Positions 1 to 7,789 of a stretch of 64,000 bases of DNA are shown piece by piece; positions within the stretch are counted from its first letter, which is position 1; each line of letters begins with the position of its first letter. The notes under the pieces were generated by a model. The model had not been told where the DNA came from and made no database searches. It worked only from the letters and a program-made list of their open reading frames with translations. The DNA lies in assembly GCF_001746915.1 (NCBI RefSeq), contig NZ_MJGC01000058.1:1-64000 (forward strand), given 5' to 3'. This DNA comes from Desertifilum tharense IPPAS B-1220 (GTDB taxonomy: Bacteria; Cyanobacteriota; Cyanobacteriia; Cyanobacteriales; Desertifilaceae). A program made the position numbers and the translations under genes.

Positions 1-90
1 TTCCCCAACCCCTAACTCCCAACTCCCAACTCCCAACTCCCTTCTTCCCCAACCCCCAACTCCCAACTCCCAATTCCCTTCTTCCCCCCC
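1..90. repeat. Heptanucleotide repeat tract (TCCCAAC family)
   Basis: Imperfect tandem copies of TCCCAAC and CCCCAAC occur, interrupted by CCCTTCTTCCCC spacers, immediately downstream of the mutL stop codon. The same words recur at 15050-15130. This resembles the short tandemly repeated repetitive (STRR) heptamers known from cyanobacteria. The tract is non-coding and continues off the left edge of the window. Confidence 0.8.
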
Positions 91-96
91 CATCCT

Positions 97-1776
97 CTAA
101 ATCCCGTGACTTTTGCCAATCACCCAATGGCGGCGGAAAAAGCGGGCTAGGGAAGTTTCTTCTAAGGATAGATAAATGGGGCGGCCGTGGGGACAGGTTC
201 GGGGGTTGCGAGTGCGTTGCCATTCGTCGAGAAGGCTTTGCATTTGGGGTAGGGTTAAAGGCGTGCCGTTGCGGATGGCGCTTCTACAGGCGGTGGCAAC
301 TTGGGCGGCTTGTAAGTCTCCCCCTAAACTGAGTTCAACGATCGCATCGGCGCAGTCTGGGCGCTGGTGGAGGAGTTCGGGGGCGCTGCGAATCGCCCAT
401 AATTGTTCGCCGAAGGGTTCGCACTCAATTTGCAGGCGTTGGAGTTGTTCGAGTTGGGCGGGTTTGAGTTGGCGGAGGATTATAGGGGTTTCTAGGGGGA
501 CGAGTTGCCAGCGATCGCACAATTGCTCGTATAAAATGCGTTCGTGGGCAATATGTTGTTCTACTAACCACATCCCCCCCGGATGTTCGGCAAGAATGTA
601 GGTATTGCGAACTTGGGCGATCGCGCTGAGGTCGATGACAGTCGATTGTACAATTGGCTGGCTGGTCTCACAAGGAATTACGCGATAAGTATTTTTAGCT
701 TCTGCGACTTTGAGAAGCGCTGTCACCCGTTCTTGGTGCATAGCGAGGCTGAGGTTTTCCGGGTTGAGGCGCAAAGCTTGGGCGATCGCATTTTTCACCT
801 GTTCCTGCCACCATTCCCCCTGATGCAGATAAATTTCTGCTTTGGCGGGGTGGCGGTTCCAGTCTACGATCTGGGGACTGGCTTGCAGATGCAGAAAACA
901 CACCGGGAAGCGATCGCGCGGTAAGGTTTTGGCAAAGGCGCTTAAAATCGCCCGTTCGAGGTCTGGAATTTGCACTAACCGCCCATTGACTGCGACTTTT
1001 ACCCAGTCCGCTTTACCCCGATGGCAGCGATCGGGTAAACCCAAGGTAAGACCGATCTGATGAGTGCAAGGCTGCAAATCTTCGCTTTCGAGTTCAACGG
1101 CTAAAGTTGAGTAATGCAGATCGCCAAAACGCAGATTCCGAATAATTTGGGGCAGAATTTGTTGGGGAGTGCGCCCTGGACTCAGAGCAAACCAAGCGCG
1201 ATTATCTAAATTAACCTGCCAGTTAATTTGGGGATGGCACAGGGCAATTTGATAGATTTGATTTTGAATCGCTTTTAACTGTTGTCCTGGCGATGGCAGT
1301 CCTTGACGGCGCGAGATCCAATGACCAAAAAGGTTAGACACTGCGACCACTGTACCGGGCGCGATCGCCACCGTTTCCGTTTCTACTACGTCCCCAAGGG
1401 CATTGTAAACCACGCGATTGCCCTCGTCGGCAGTCTTTGCCCGACTATGAATCTCTAAATCTGCCAATTGCGCCAAACTGTGCAACGCTTCCCCGCGAAA
1501 TCCCAAACTAGTAATTTTCCAAAGGTCTTCCCGGTGAAAAATCTTGCTGGTACTATGCGCCATCGCCGCCTTTTCTAAGTCTTCCAGACTCATCCCGCAG
1601 CCGTTGTCTGCTACTCGCACGCGCCAGTGTTCCGGCCACAAATCGATAACGATCCGAGTCGCCTCTGCATCAATACTATTTTCGACGAGTTCTCGCACCA
1701 CCGACGCCAGGGAATCAATCACCTCGCCAGCGGCGATCAAATGAACAACTTCTGCGGGCAGAGATTGGATCGACAT
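97..1776 (-). CDS. mutL: DNA mismatch repair protein MutL
   Basis: This is the MutL mismatch-repair ATPase that couples MutS recognition to downstream repair. The 559 residues carry the GHKL ATPase motifs near the N-terminus: ELVENSIDA (about residues 29-37), DNGCGM, STSKI and GFRGEAL. A C-terminal dimerisation region follows. The C-terminal endonuclease-type motif reads EQHIAHERILYE (about residues 404-416), against the family consensus DQHA(x)2E(x)4E, so Asp is replaced by Glu and Ala by Ile. ACRSAIRNG and CPHGRP motifs near the C-terminus match the zinc-site motifs of endonuclease-type MutL. ATG at 1774-1776 fits the conserved N-terminus. No normal ribosome-binding site is visible, because a heptad repeat begins only 4 nt upstream of the start codon. 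Length is normal to slightly short for the family. The product assignment is near certain; nicking activity is uncertain because of the motif changes. Confidence 0.97.
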   Translation of the reverse strand: MSIQSLPAEVVHLIAAGEVIDSLASVVRELVENSIDAEATRIVIDLWPEHWRVRVADNGCGMSLEDLEKAAMAHSTSKIFHREDLWKITSLGFRGEALHSLAQLADLEIHSRAKTADEGNRVVYNALGDVVETETVAIAPGTVVAVSNLFGHWISRRQGLPSPGQQLKAIQNQIYQIALCHPQINWQVNLDNRAWFALSPGRTPQQILPQIIRNLRFGDLHYSTLAVELESEDLQPCTHQIGLTLGLPDRCHRGKADWVKVAVNGRLVQIPDLERAILSAFAKTLPRDRFPVCFLHLQASPQIVDWNRHPAKAEIYLHQGEWWQEQVKNAIAQALRLNPENLSLAMHQERVTALLKVAEAKNTYRVIPCETSQPIVQSTVIDLSAIAQVRNTYILAEHPGGMWLVEQHIAHERILYEQLCDRWQLVPLETPIILRQLKPAQLEQLQRLQIECEPFGEQLWAIRSAPELLHQRPDCADAIVELSLGGDLQAAQVATACRSAIRNGTPLTLPQMQSLLDEWQRTRNPRTCPHGRPIYLSLEETSLARFFRRHWVIGKSHGI

Positions 1777-1780
1777 AACC

Positions 1781-1815
1781 TGAGTGCTGAGTGCTGAGTG
1801 CTGAGTGCTGAGTGA
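1781..1815. repeat. TGAGTGC heptad array abutting the mutL start codon
   Basis: About five tandem copies of TGAGTGC (read on the plus strand) lie 4 nt upstream of the mutL ATG. They therefore occupy the position of the mutL ribosome-binding site; only a weak CAGG precedes the start. The same array is found at 45878-45905 upstream of rdgB and several times at 14.7-15.2 kb. A related TAGCT-GAG-TGCGTAGCAG word at 1874-1893 recurs near 14868. Confidence 0.9.
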
Positions 1816-1917
1816 GAAGAAAGGTTAAATAGGCTGAACTTTGACAGGCTGAGTACCATCACCAGTGGTAGGGGTTAGCTGAGTGCGTAGCAGAGTTAAT
1901 GGTTTGGGGTTTACTTT

Positions 1918-3222
1918 TCAGCTACCTTTGAACCGTTCTTTAGCGGTTTGGAAAGCTTCTTTCATGACAGCTTGAATCTTTTGCGGATCGGGTTTTTTAC
2001 CGCCCATTAAGTCACCAAAATAGACAAGCGCGCCTTCGCCTAATGCCCAAGTATAGGCGGCTGCCCAAGATGCGGCGATCGCGCTTCCAAGACCCGGAAT
2101 AAATTTTACCAGCTCTCGCCCGATCGCTTGGGCAAAGAAACCCCCCGCGATCGCGCTAGCCACCCCACCGGCTTGGGAAGGCGTCAGCGTTTGTCCATAA
2201 AGTTTACCCAACAAACCCACGAGGGAGACTTGCAAAGCCGTTAAAACGGGCATCGTCGCAAAGGGGAGGGGAACGGCGGCTAAGGTAGCAGCCCCGATGG
2301 AAAAGGCTAAAATATAGCGTCGTCCTACATCTCGATACAGAGTTCCTAACTGTTCGCCGACACCGCCTTCTAAGAGTTGGTGAATTGCCCGTGACTCAGC
2401 TTCGGGTAAGAGTTCAGCCAAGTTATCTCTAAAGGCTTCTAAGCCGTAGAAGACAGGGGTATAGCCATCTTCTTCTAGGGTAAAGTCAATTAAGACGGCG
2501 CGATCGCACAATCCTTTAAAAGTCTCTTGAATGGCTGCAAATGCCCGGTTTACGGCTTCCACCTCTGGGGGATAGGGGGGGTGATCGTTCTGGGTAGCCG
2601 GGTAAACTTCGTGCAAGCAAGTGACAGCTAGCAAACACGGGATATTTGGATAAGCAGAACGCAACTGTTGGGCAATTTGACGCAGGGTATCGGTGGCAAA
2701 ATCATTAATTTTAATCGTTAAAATTAAGACTCTAGCGCCTTGAGACTCCTGTTTTAAGTCGTTGCTTAATTCTTGAATAATCGTTTGGGTTTCTCGGTTC
2801 ACATCTCCCAAACCAACCGTATCGGTAAAAATCAGCAACGGTAGATCCTCAGAAGGATAAGCATAGCGTTCGGTGTGCTGAGTATGGGGGCGAAACCCTT
2901 GTCCAATAATATCTGCGGAAACGCCTGTTAAGCCGCGCACAATTGAGCTTTTGCCTGCTTGGGGTTTGCCAATTAACAGCGCTTCTGTTGTTGGGAGTTG
3001 GGCGCGAACGGCTGCTAAGATTTCCGCAACCTGTTCTTCACTGACGCTAAACCAACTGATGAACGTTTGGGTTGCTTGATTAATCGGTAGAATTTGAGTC
3101 AGGCGAGACGTTGCATCATTCCAGATCCCGGTGAAGCGATTAGTCCAAGCGTCTTTTTTCGGCTCTAATGGAGGAGTCGGTTCTTGGGAAAGTGGCTCAT
3201 TCGGATCGGACTCGCTGCTCAT
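1918..3222 (-). CDS. GTPase with C-terminal DUF697-type hydrophobic domain
   Basis: A 434-residue P-loop GTPase of the YcjF/DUF697-associated kind found widely in cyanobacteria. The N-terminal 30 residues are acidic and proline-rich. The G1 loop reads GKPQAGKSSI (about residues 86-95) and the G3 motif DTVGLGD (about residue 135). The expected G4 motif (N/T)KxD is not recognisable; the matching strand ends in VTCLHE. Residues from about 295 are hydrophobic, alanine/glycine-rich helices typical of DUF697, suggesting membrane association. It lies 141 nt upstream of mutL on the same strand and 64 nt downstream of a hybrid kinase gene, so the three could be co-transcribed, though no functional link is evident. 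Cellular role is unknown. The GTPase fold is confident; nucleotide specificity is less so because G4 is missing. Confidence 0.8.
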   Translation of the reverse strand: MSSESDPNEPLSQEPTPPLEPKKDAWTNRFTGIWNDATSRLTQILPINQATQTFISWFSVSEEQVAEILAAVRAQLPTTEALLIGKPQAGKSSIVRGLTGVSADIIGQGFRPHTQHTERYAYPSEDLPLLIFTDTVGLGDVNRETQTIIQELSNDLKQESQGARVLILTIKINDFATDTLRQIAQQLRSAYPNIPCLLAVTCLHEVYPATQNDHPPYPPEVEAVNRAFAAIQETFKGLCDRAVLIDFTLEEDGYTPVFYGLEAFRDNLAELLPEAESRAIHQLLEGGVGEQLGTLYRDVGRRYILAFSIGAATLAAVPLPFATMPVLTALQVSLVGLLGKLYGQTLTPSQAGGVASAIAGGFFAQAIGRELVKFIPGLGSAIAASWAAAYTWALGEGALVYFGDLMGGKKPDPQKIQAVMKEAFQTAKERFKGS

Positions 3223-3286
3223 ACCTGATGGGTTCGGTCAATTGAAAACTGGACTGAGCGATACTCAAAAAAATGGGTACGCCCCT

Positions 3287-6160
3287 TTAAAGCTTACCAA
3301 TTGCATCGATTAATTCCACCAAATCCACAGGTTTAGAGAGATGTCTGTTAAAACCGGCTTGGAGAACCCGTTGGACATCCGGATCGCTAGCATAGGCAGT
3401 CAGGGCGATCGCCTTCAGGTTTCCACCGCGTTCGGAGGGGAACTGGCGAATTCTAGCAATTAACTCGCAGCCATCCATATCGGGCATCCCAATATCGCTG
3501 ACGAGAATATCGGGAACGTGGAGGGCAATTTTACTAAGCGCCTCTTCGGCAGAATTCGCCGACTCTACAATAGCACCCGCTTCAGCCAAGACAAAGGCAA
3601 TCAATTGACAGGCGTCGGAATCGTCATCCACAATCAAAATCCGTCGCTCTGTCAGTTGGGGAAATGCTTCCGGCACCCGTTGCAAACTCATCTCGATGGG
3701 ACTAGCTGCAAACTGGGATAAGGTCTGTTTGCGACAAATCGGCAATTCAATCGTAAATGTTGAACCGCAATCTTCACCCGAACTCATCGCACTCACCGCG
3801 CCGCCGTGCATTTCGACCAAATAGCGCACAATTGCCAACCCCAACCCTAACCCCCCAAACGTCCGAGTCGTTGAACTATCGGCTTGGCGAAATGACTCAA
3901 AAACATAGGGTAAAAAATCCGGTTTAATCCCTTTCCCCGTATCGCTAACTTGAATGACGGCTAAATCTGGGTTGCCTTCTGGACGAAACAGGCGAACTTC
4001 GATCTTCCCGCCAGCCGGGGTAAACTTCACCGCATTGGACAATAAATTCCAAACCACTTGTTGCAAGCGGTTGGCATCGCCATAAATCGGCCCTACCGTC
4101 TCATCTAAGTGCGTTTCAATTGCAATTGACTTTGTTTCTGCGGACAATTGCACCGTTTCTATCGCCGAACGAATCGCCCCCCCGATCTGAATTAAGCTCG
4201 GTTTAAGAACCAGTTTGCCCCGCAAAATGCGCGATACATCGAGTAAATCTTCAATCAGTTGCGTTTGCAATAGGGCATTGCGTTCGATGGTTTCTAAGGC
4301 TTGAGCTATTTTTGCCTCATTAAACTTGCGAGTTCGCAGCAAGCGTACCCAGCCGACAATCGGATTTAAGGGCGTTCGCAACTCGTGGGACAAAACTGCC
4401 AAAAATTCATCTTTGATGCGGTTGGCAGCCTCTGCGGCGCTGCGGGCAGCCTGTTCGCGCTTGAGGAGTTCCTCGCGTTCGCGTTCGGTTTGCTGGCGTT
4501 CGGTCATATCAATTACGGTGCCAAACAACCGGATAACGCGGCCTTGGGTGTCAAACTTCGGTTGTCCTTTACTATGAACGTAGCGAATCTCGCCATTGGG
4601 TCGCACGATGCAATGGTCTACTTCGTAAGGTTCTCCTGCTTCTAGGGCACGCTGAACCGCCTGTCGGATTTGGGTTGCGTCTTCTGGCGGCATATATTCT
4701 AAGATTGCCGGGTAAGAGGGCAGTTCGGAGTCAGGCTGTAGGCCATAGATGCGAAAGAGTTCATCAGACCCACTCATGCGATGGGTACTTAAATCGAGTT
4801 CCCAGTTTCCTAGATGGGCAATGCGTTGGGCTTCTGCGAGTTTGGTTTCGCGTTCTTTTAAGGCGGCGTAAGACTCTTGTAGTTGTCCCGCCATGCGGTT
4901 AAAGGCGGCGGCGAGAACGCCGAGTTCGTCTTCGCGTTCGATGGGGACGGTAATATCCCAATCTCCTTCGGCTAAGGCGGTGGCGGCGGCGCTGAGGCGG
5001 AGGATGGGTTGAATCAGCCAGCGGGCGCTGAGTAAGCCGAAACTGAGCGTGGCAATGAGGGCGATCGCCCCCAGTAAAATTGTATTGAGGGCGGTAGATT
5101 GCAGGCCTTGTAATAAGGCGGCTTCAGGTTGAACAATTGCCACTAACCAATCTAAGCCGTATTCATCTTGATAGGGAATGATATCTAAATATTGGCGTTT
5201 CCCTTGCAGCGAGAAGTTGAGTTGTACGGGGGCGTTAATTTGGGCAAAATCGGTATAGCGCTGCCGCACAAAGAGGGCAGAGGCGCGGATCAAGGGCGAG
5301 GAACTTTCGGTGGCGTGGAGGCGCTGTACTTGTCCTTGAACGATTTTTAGAGGAGGATTGGGGGTTGAGGTGGCGACTAAAAGCCCGGATCGCTCCATAA
5401 TATAAACTTCCCCAGAACGGACAATTTCTAGGGTTTGCAAAAAGCGATTGATCTCGGTCAAGATTAAGTCGGTGGCGAGAACGCCTTGAAAATTTCCGGC
5501 GCGATCGAACAGCGGACGAACCGCAGAAATCACGTAAATGTCCTGCTGGCTTGCATAGGAAAAAATGGCTGTCCATTGACCGTTCGGCGAAGCTTGACCG
5601 ATGCGATACCAAGGACGCGATCGCGGATCGTAGTAGCGCGTTCCCACATAGGCGGGGATGGGTTGAGGGTTGCCAAACTCGTCAGTTTCGTACATTCGCA
5701 GGGTACGATCGGGGCTGAGGTTTCCGCCTAAACGAAATGTGCGGTTTCGGCGATCGCCTGCGGTAAACTCTCCTTGAATACTCCCAAATCCGATATTGCT
5801 GAGGGTGTCATAAAGGCGTATCTGTCGCCACCAGCGCTGTTGCAAGCTTTGAGGGTTGCGAAAATCCAATTGTCCCAAACGGGCGGCTTCGGCGTTGAGT
5901 TGGTTTAAGGTATGGGGTATTGCTAAGTAGGAGTCTAATCGATCCTCAATGCGGGCGCTGGCTTCTTGTCTGAGTTGGATGGCGACTTGACGCACAGATT
6001 GCTTACCCGAACGCACGGATAGCCATCCCGTCAAACCGACAACCAGGGTAAGCTGCACCACAAAAGGAACGACTAACACAATCGTAAACAAAACTTGTAA
6101 AGTCTGCTTTTGAGCGTGCGGATCGCTACGACGGTTGAGGTACTTAGAAAATATGGTCAC
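3287..6160 (-). CDS. Membrane hybrid sensor histidine kinase (Cache-HAMP-PAS-HisKA-HATPase-REC)
   Basis: A 957-residue transmembrane kinase. The order seen is: TM1 (about 28-50); an extracytoplasmic dCACHE-like sensor (about 55-350) with the RPWYR and SAVRPLF signatures; TM2 (about 358-380); HAMP; a PAS/PAC domain (about 440-565); HisKA with phosphoacceptor FLAVLSHELRTPLNP (about 580-650); HATPase with N box NAVKF and G boxes DTGKG and GLGLGLAIV; and a C-terminal receiver with LIVDDDSDA and DILVSDIGMPDMDG (about 840-955). Periplasmic Cache domains usually bind small organic ligands; the ligand here cannot be read. The start is GTG at 6160; no strong ribosome-binding site is visible. It is transcribed away from the secreted-protein gene at 6335. 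No separate response regulator is adjacent, so output probably runs through the fused receiver or a distant phosphorelay partner. Confidence 0.93.
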   Translation of the reverse strand: MTIFSKYLNRRSDPHAQKQTLQVLFTIVLVVPFVVQLTLVVGLTGWLSVRSGKQSVRQVAIQLRQEASARIEDRLDSYLAIPHTLNQLNAEAARLGQLDFRNPQSLQQRWWRQIRLYDTLSNIGFGSIQGEFTAGDRRNRTFRLGGNLSPDRTLRMYETDEFGNPQPIPAYVGTRYYDPRSRPWYRIGQASPNGQWTAIFSYASQQDIYVISAVRPLFDRAGNFQGVLATDLILTEINRFLQTLEIVRSGEVYIMERSGLLVATSTPNPPLKIVQGQVQRLHATESSSPLIRASALFVRQRYTDFAQINAPVQLNFSLQGKRQYLDIIPYQDEYGLDWLVAIVQPEAALLQGLQSTALNTILLGAIALIATLSFGLLSARWLIQPILRLSAAATALAEGDWDITVPIEREDELGVLAAAFNRMAGQLQESYAALKERETKLAEAQRIAHLGNWELDLSTHRMSGSDELFRIYGLQPDSELPSYPAILEYMPPEDATQIRQAVQRALEAGEPYEVDHCIVRPNGEIRYVHSKGQPKFDTQGRVIRLFGTVIDMTERQQTEREREELLKREQAARSAAEAANRIKDEFLAVLSHELRTPLNPIVGWVRLLRTRKFNEAKIAQALETIERNALLQTQLIEDLLDVSRILRGKLVLKPSLIQIGGAIRSAIETVQLSAETKSIAIETHLDETVGPIYGDANRLQQVVWNLLSNAVKFTPAGGKIEVRLFRPEGNPDLAVIQVSDTGKGIKPDFLPYVFESFRQADSSTTRTFGGLGLGLAIVRYLVEMHGGAVSAMSSGEDCGSTFTIELPICRKQTLSQFAASPIEMSLQRVPEAFPQLTERRILIVDDDSDACQLIAFVLAEAGAIVESANSAEEALSKIALHVPDILVSDIGMPDMDGCELIARIRQFPSERGGNLKAIALTAYASDPDVQRVLQAGFNRHLSKPVDLVELIDAIGKL

Positions 6161-6334
6161 GACTTGACTGAACCCACAAAATCCGATCCCAGCAATTGGG
6201 GAGGTGATTATCTTTATGCTACGAGAATTTTCTCGGAAAACGCTGCCCTGTGTCGATCTCGAAATAGACAGCCTGACTCATCCGAAATGAGTTTGCTTAA
6301 AATTGATCTCAATAAAAGTTATTTTCAATCCTGA

Positions 6335-7126
6335 ATGAGATTCAATCCTATGCGTTTTGAACGAACTTTCGCAACTTCTGGACTCGCTGCGATCGCGATT
6401 CCTGCACTGATAGTGATGATACCTCTAAATGCGATCGCCCAGAGCATTGAAGGTCAAGGAACTTTAAGTTTACAAGGAAGACCGGATCGCGAAATTGTTC
6501 GGGCTTCAATGACTACAGATGCCGAAAACCGCACAGAAATGGCATTTCTACTCAGCGATGGCAATACCATTCGCTTTACCGGACGCTATCAAGGTCAAAC
6601 CGATAGTACCCAGTTGGGAGTGACGGCAATTCGGCTAACCCATTCTGGCAATGCCGATGCTTCTGGGATTGTCCGCGTTACCTATGTTGAAGGGAGCATT
6701 AGTAAAATTGAAGGGGAAGGACTGCTCGATAGTCAAGTTTTTCGCTTTTCTTTTAATCGCGCTGTACCAACCTCCTCTAATGGCGTTGAGAATGCTTTAG
6801 GGCGAGGAATCTTACAAATTCAGGATCGATCTCCCCTGGCAATTACCTATGCCTCTGTCCTTACCTATACAGATTCTCGGACTGAAATTACCTTACAACT
6901 GAGTAATGGAAATATCATTCGCTTGAGTGGAGAATCTCCAGAGCAAGCACCCAATTCTCCACCTAACTTATTACCCGTGGTTCTAACCCATTCTGGAGAT
7001 GCCGATGCCTCTGGAATCCTCAATATTACCTATTTAGAAGATAGCGTTCAATCGATTTCAGGGCGGGGAAGTCTTGACGGTCAAACCTTTACGCTGAATT
7101 ATACTCTTGGCACTCCTTCGCCCTAG
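6335..7126 (+). CDS. Secreted protein of unknown function with internal duplication
   Basis: 263 residues with a signal peptide (hydrophobic core IAIPALIVMIPL, probable cleavage after AIAQ). I do not recognise a family. The mature protein consists of two related halves of roughly 85 residues. Each contains a strand pattern with DGNTIRF or NGNIIRL, followed by LTHSG(N/D)ADASGI, then (V/I)TY-(V/L)E-(G/D)S, then a G-x-LD-x-Q-x-F strand. This looks like a duplicated all-beta domain. The start at 6335 gives MRFNPMRFER; ATG at 6350 is an equally plausible start and leaves the signal peptide intact. The gene stands alone between the divergent kinase and the structured leader of the Mop-domain gene. 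Probably periplasmic or exported; no function is proposed. Confidence 0.75.
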   Translation: MRFNPMRFERTFATSGLAAIAIPALIVMIPLNAIAQSIEGQGTLSLQGRPDREIVRASMTTDAENRTEMAFLLSDGNTIRFTGRYQGQTDSTQLGVTAIRLTHSGNADASGIVRVTYVEGSISKIEGEGLLDSQVFRFSFNRAVPTSSNGVENALGRGILQIQDRSPLAITYASVLTYTDSRTEITLQLSNGNIIRLSGESPEQAPNSPPNLLPVVLTHSGDADASGILNITYLEDSVQSISGRGSLDGQTFTLNYTLGTPSP

Positions 7127-7200
7127 AAAGGCGAGGATGCTGGGTTCGGCGATTTGTTTTCAGCCAAGATTAAAGTTGCAATAATCCTGGTATAAAAGAA

Positions 7201-7372
7201 AAAGCATCTGCCGCTCGTGCCTCCATCGGTCGTAACAGGGCAGTGCGTCTGCTGGATGAGACTCTATCGTTAGACTGAGTTGTAAGCGCAAATTCATCCA
7301 GACACTGGGTTGAAATCCCTATCCTTCTGGGACAGAATGGCTTTGCTTTGATGTAAGGAAGGTGTAACCTAA
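7201..7372 (+). promoter_or_regulatory. Structured leader upstream of the Mop-domain gene (candidate cis-RNA)
   Basis: The 246-nt spacer before the gene at 7373 contains an 8-bp stem, CTGGATGA (7252-7259) with TCATCCAG (7294-7301). It encloses a smaller hairpin, TCTA (7263-7266) with TAGA (7271-7274) around a TCGT loop. A further TCCC/GGGA pairing follows (7316-7319 with 7329-7332). It does not match the consensus I know for the Moco, cobalamin or glutamine riboswitches. A purine-rich GGAAGG stretch serves as the ribosome-binding site of the gene. The pairings are visible; regulatory function is inferred. Confidence 0.35.
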
Positions 7373-7789
7373 ATGCCGAGAAAACAACAGGGGTGGATCA
7401 CCTTTCAGTCTTCTGAAGAGGAACGACAACTGTTAGAAGAATACTGTCAGCAGTCGCAGCGGACAAAAACAGAGATTCTGCGCGAATTGTTACGCAGCCT
7501 GCATTCACCAGCGCCAACCTCGCCGCCTCCCCTTCCCGAACCCCCAGAAATGGCGACTTTAAGCATTAGCGCCCGTAACGTGATTCCGGCTAGCGTTAAA
7601 CAGGTGATTTGGGGTACCGTCAATGCAGAGGTTGTTTTAGAAGTTGCCCCGCATGTAGAGTTAGTCGCAACCATCACCAAAGCATCGGGAGAGAAGCTAG
7701 GCTTGCGAACTGGCAAGACAGTCTATGCGGTGATTAAATCCAGTAACATTATGATTGGGGATATCGCGACGCAACAGCCAAGTGGGTAA
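7373..7789 (+). CDS. Ribbon-helix-helix/Mop (TOBE) domain protein, probable molybdate-type oxyanion binder
   Basis: 138 residues in two parts. Residues 1-45 (GWITFQSSEEERQLLEEYC, then TKTEILRELLRSL) have the pattern of a CopG-like ribbon-helix-helix DNA-binding domain. A proline-rich linker (about 47-60) follows. Residues 62-130 (ISARNVIPASVKQVIWG, then LGLRTGKTVYAVIKSSNIMIG) form a clear Mop/TOBE domain of the kind that binds molybdate or tungstate in molbindins and ModE. ATG at 7373 has GGAAGG about 10 nt upstream. No molybdate transporter is adjacent. The Mop domain is confident and the N-terminal DNA-binding assignment moderate. Together they suggest a compact oxyanion-responsive regulator, but a simple molybdate-storage role remains possible. 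Confidence 0.82.
   Translation: MPRKQQGWITFQSSEEERQLLEEYCQQSQRTKTEILRELLRSLHSPAPTSPPPLPEPPEMATLSISARNVIPASVKQVIWGTVNAEVVLEVAPHVELVATITKASGEKLGLRTGKTVYAVIKSSNIMIGDIATQQPSG

Noticed and set aside
7303..7320. GGGTTGAAATCCC resembling a tRNA T-arm
   Set aside because: The loop lacks the TTC start and no acceptor, D or anticodon arms can be drawn around it.
7201..7372. Moco, cobalamin or glutamine riboswitch identity for the leader
   Set aside because: The conserved core sequences of these families could not be matched; only generic stems are visible.
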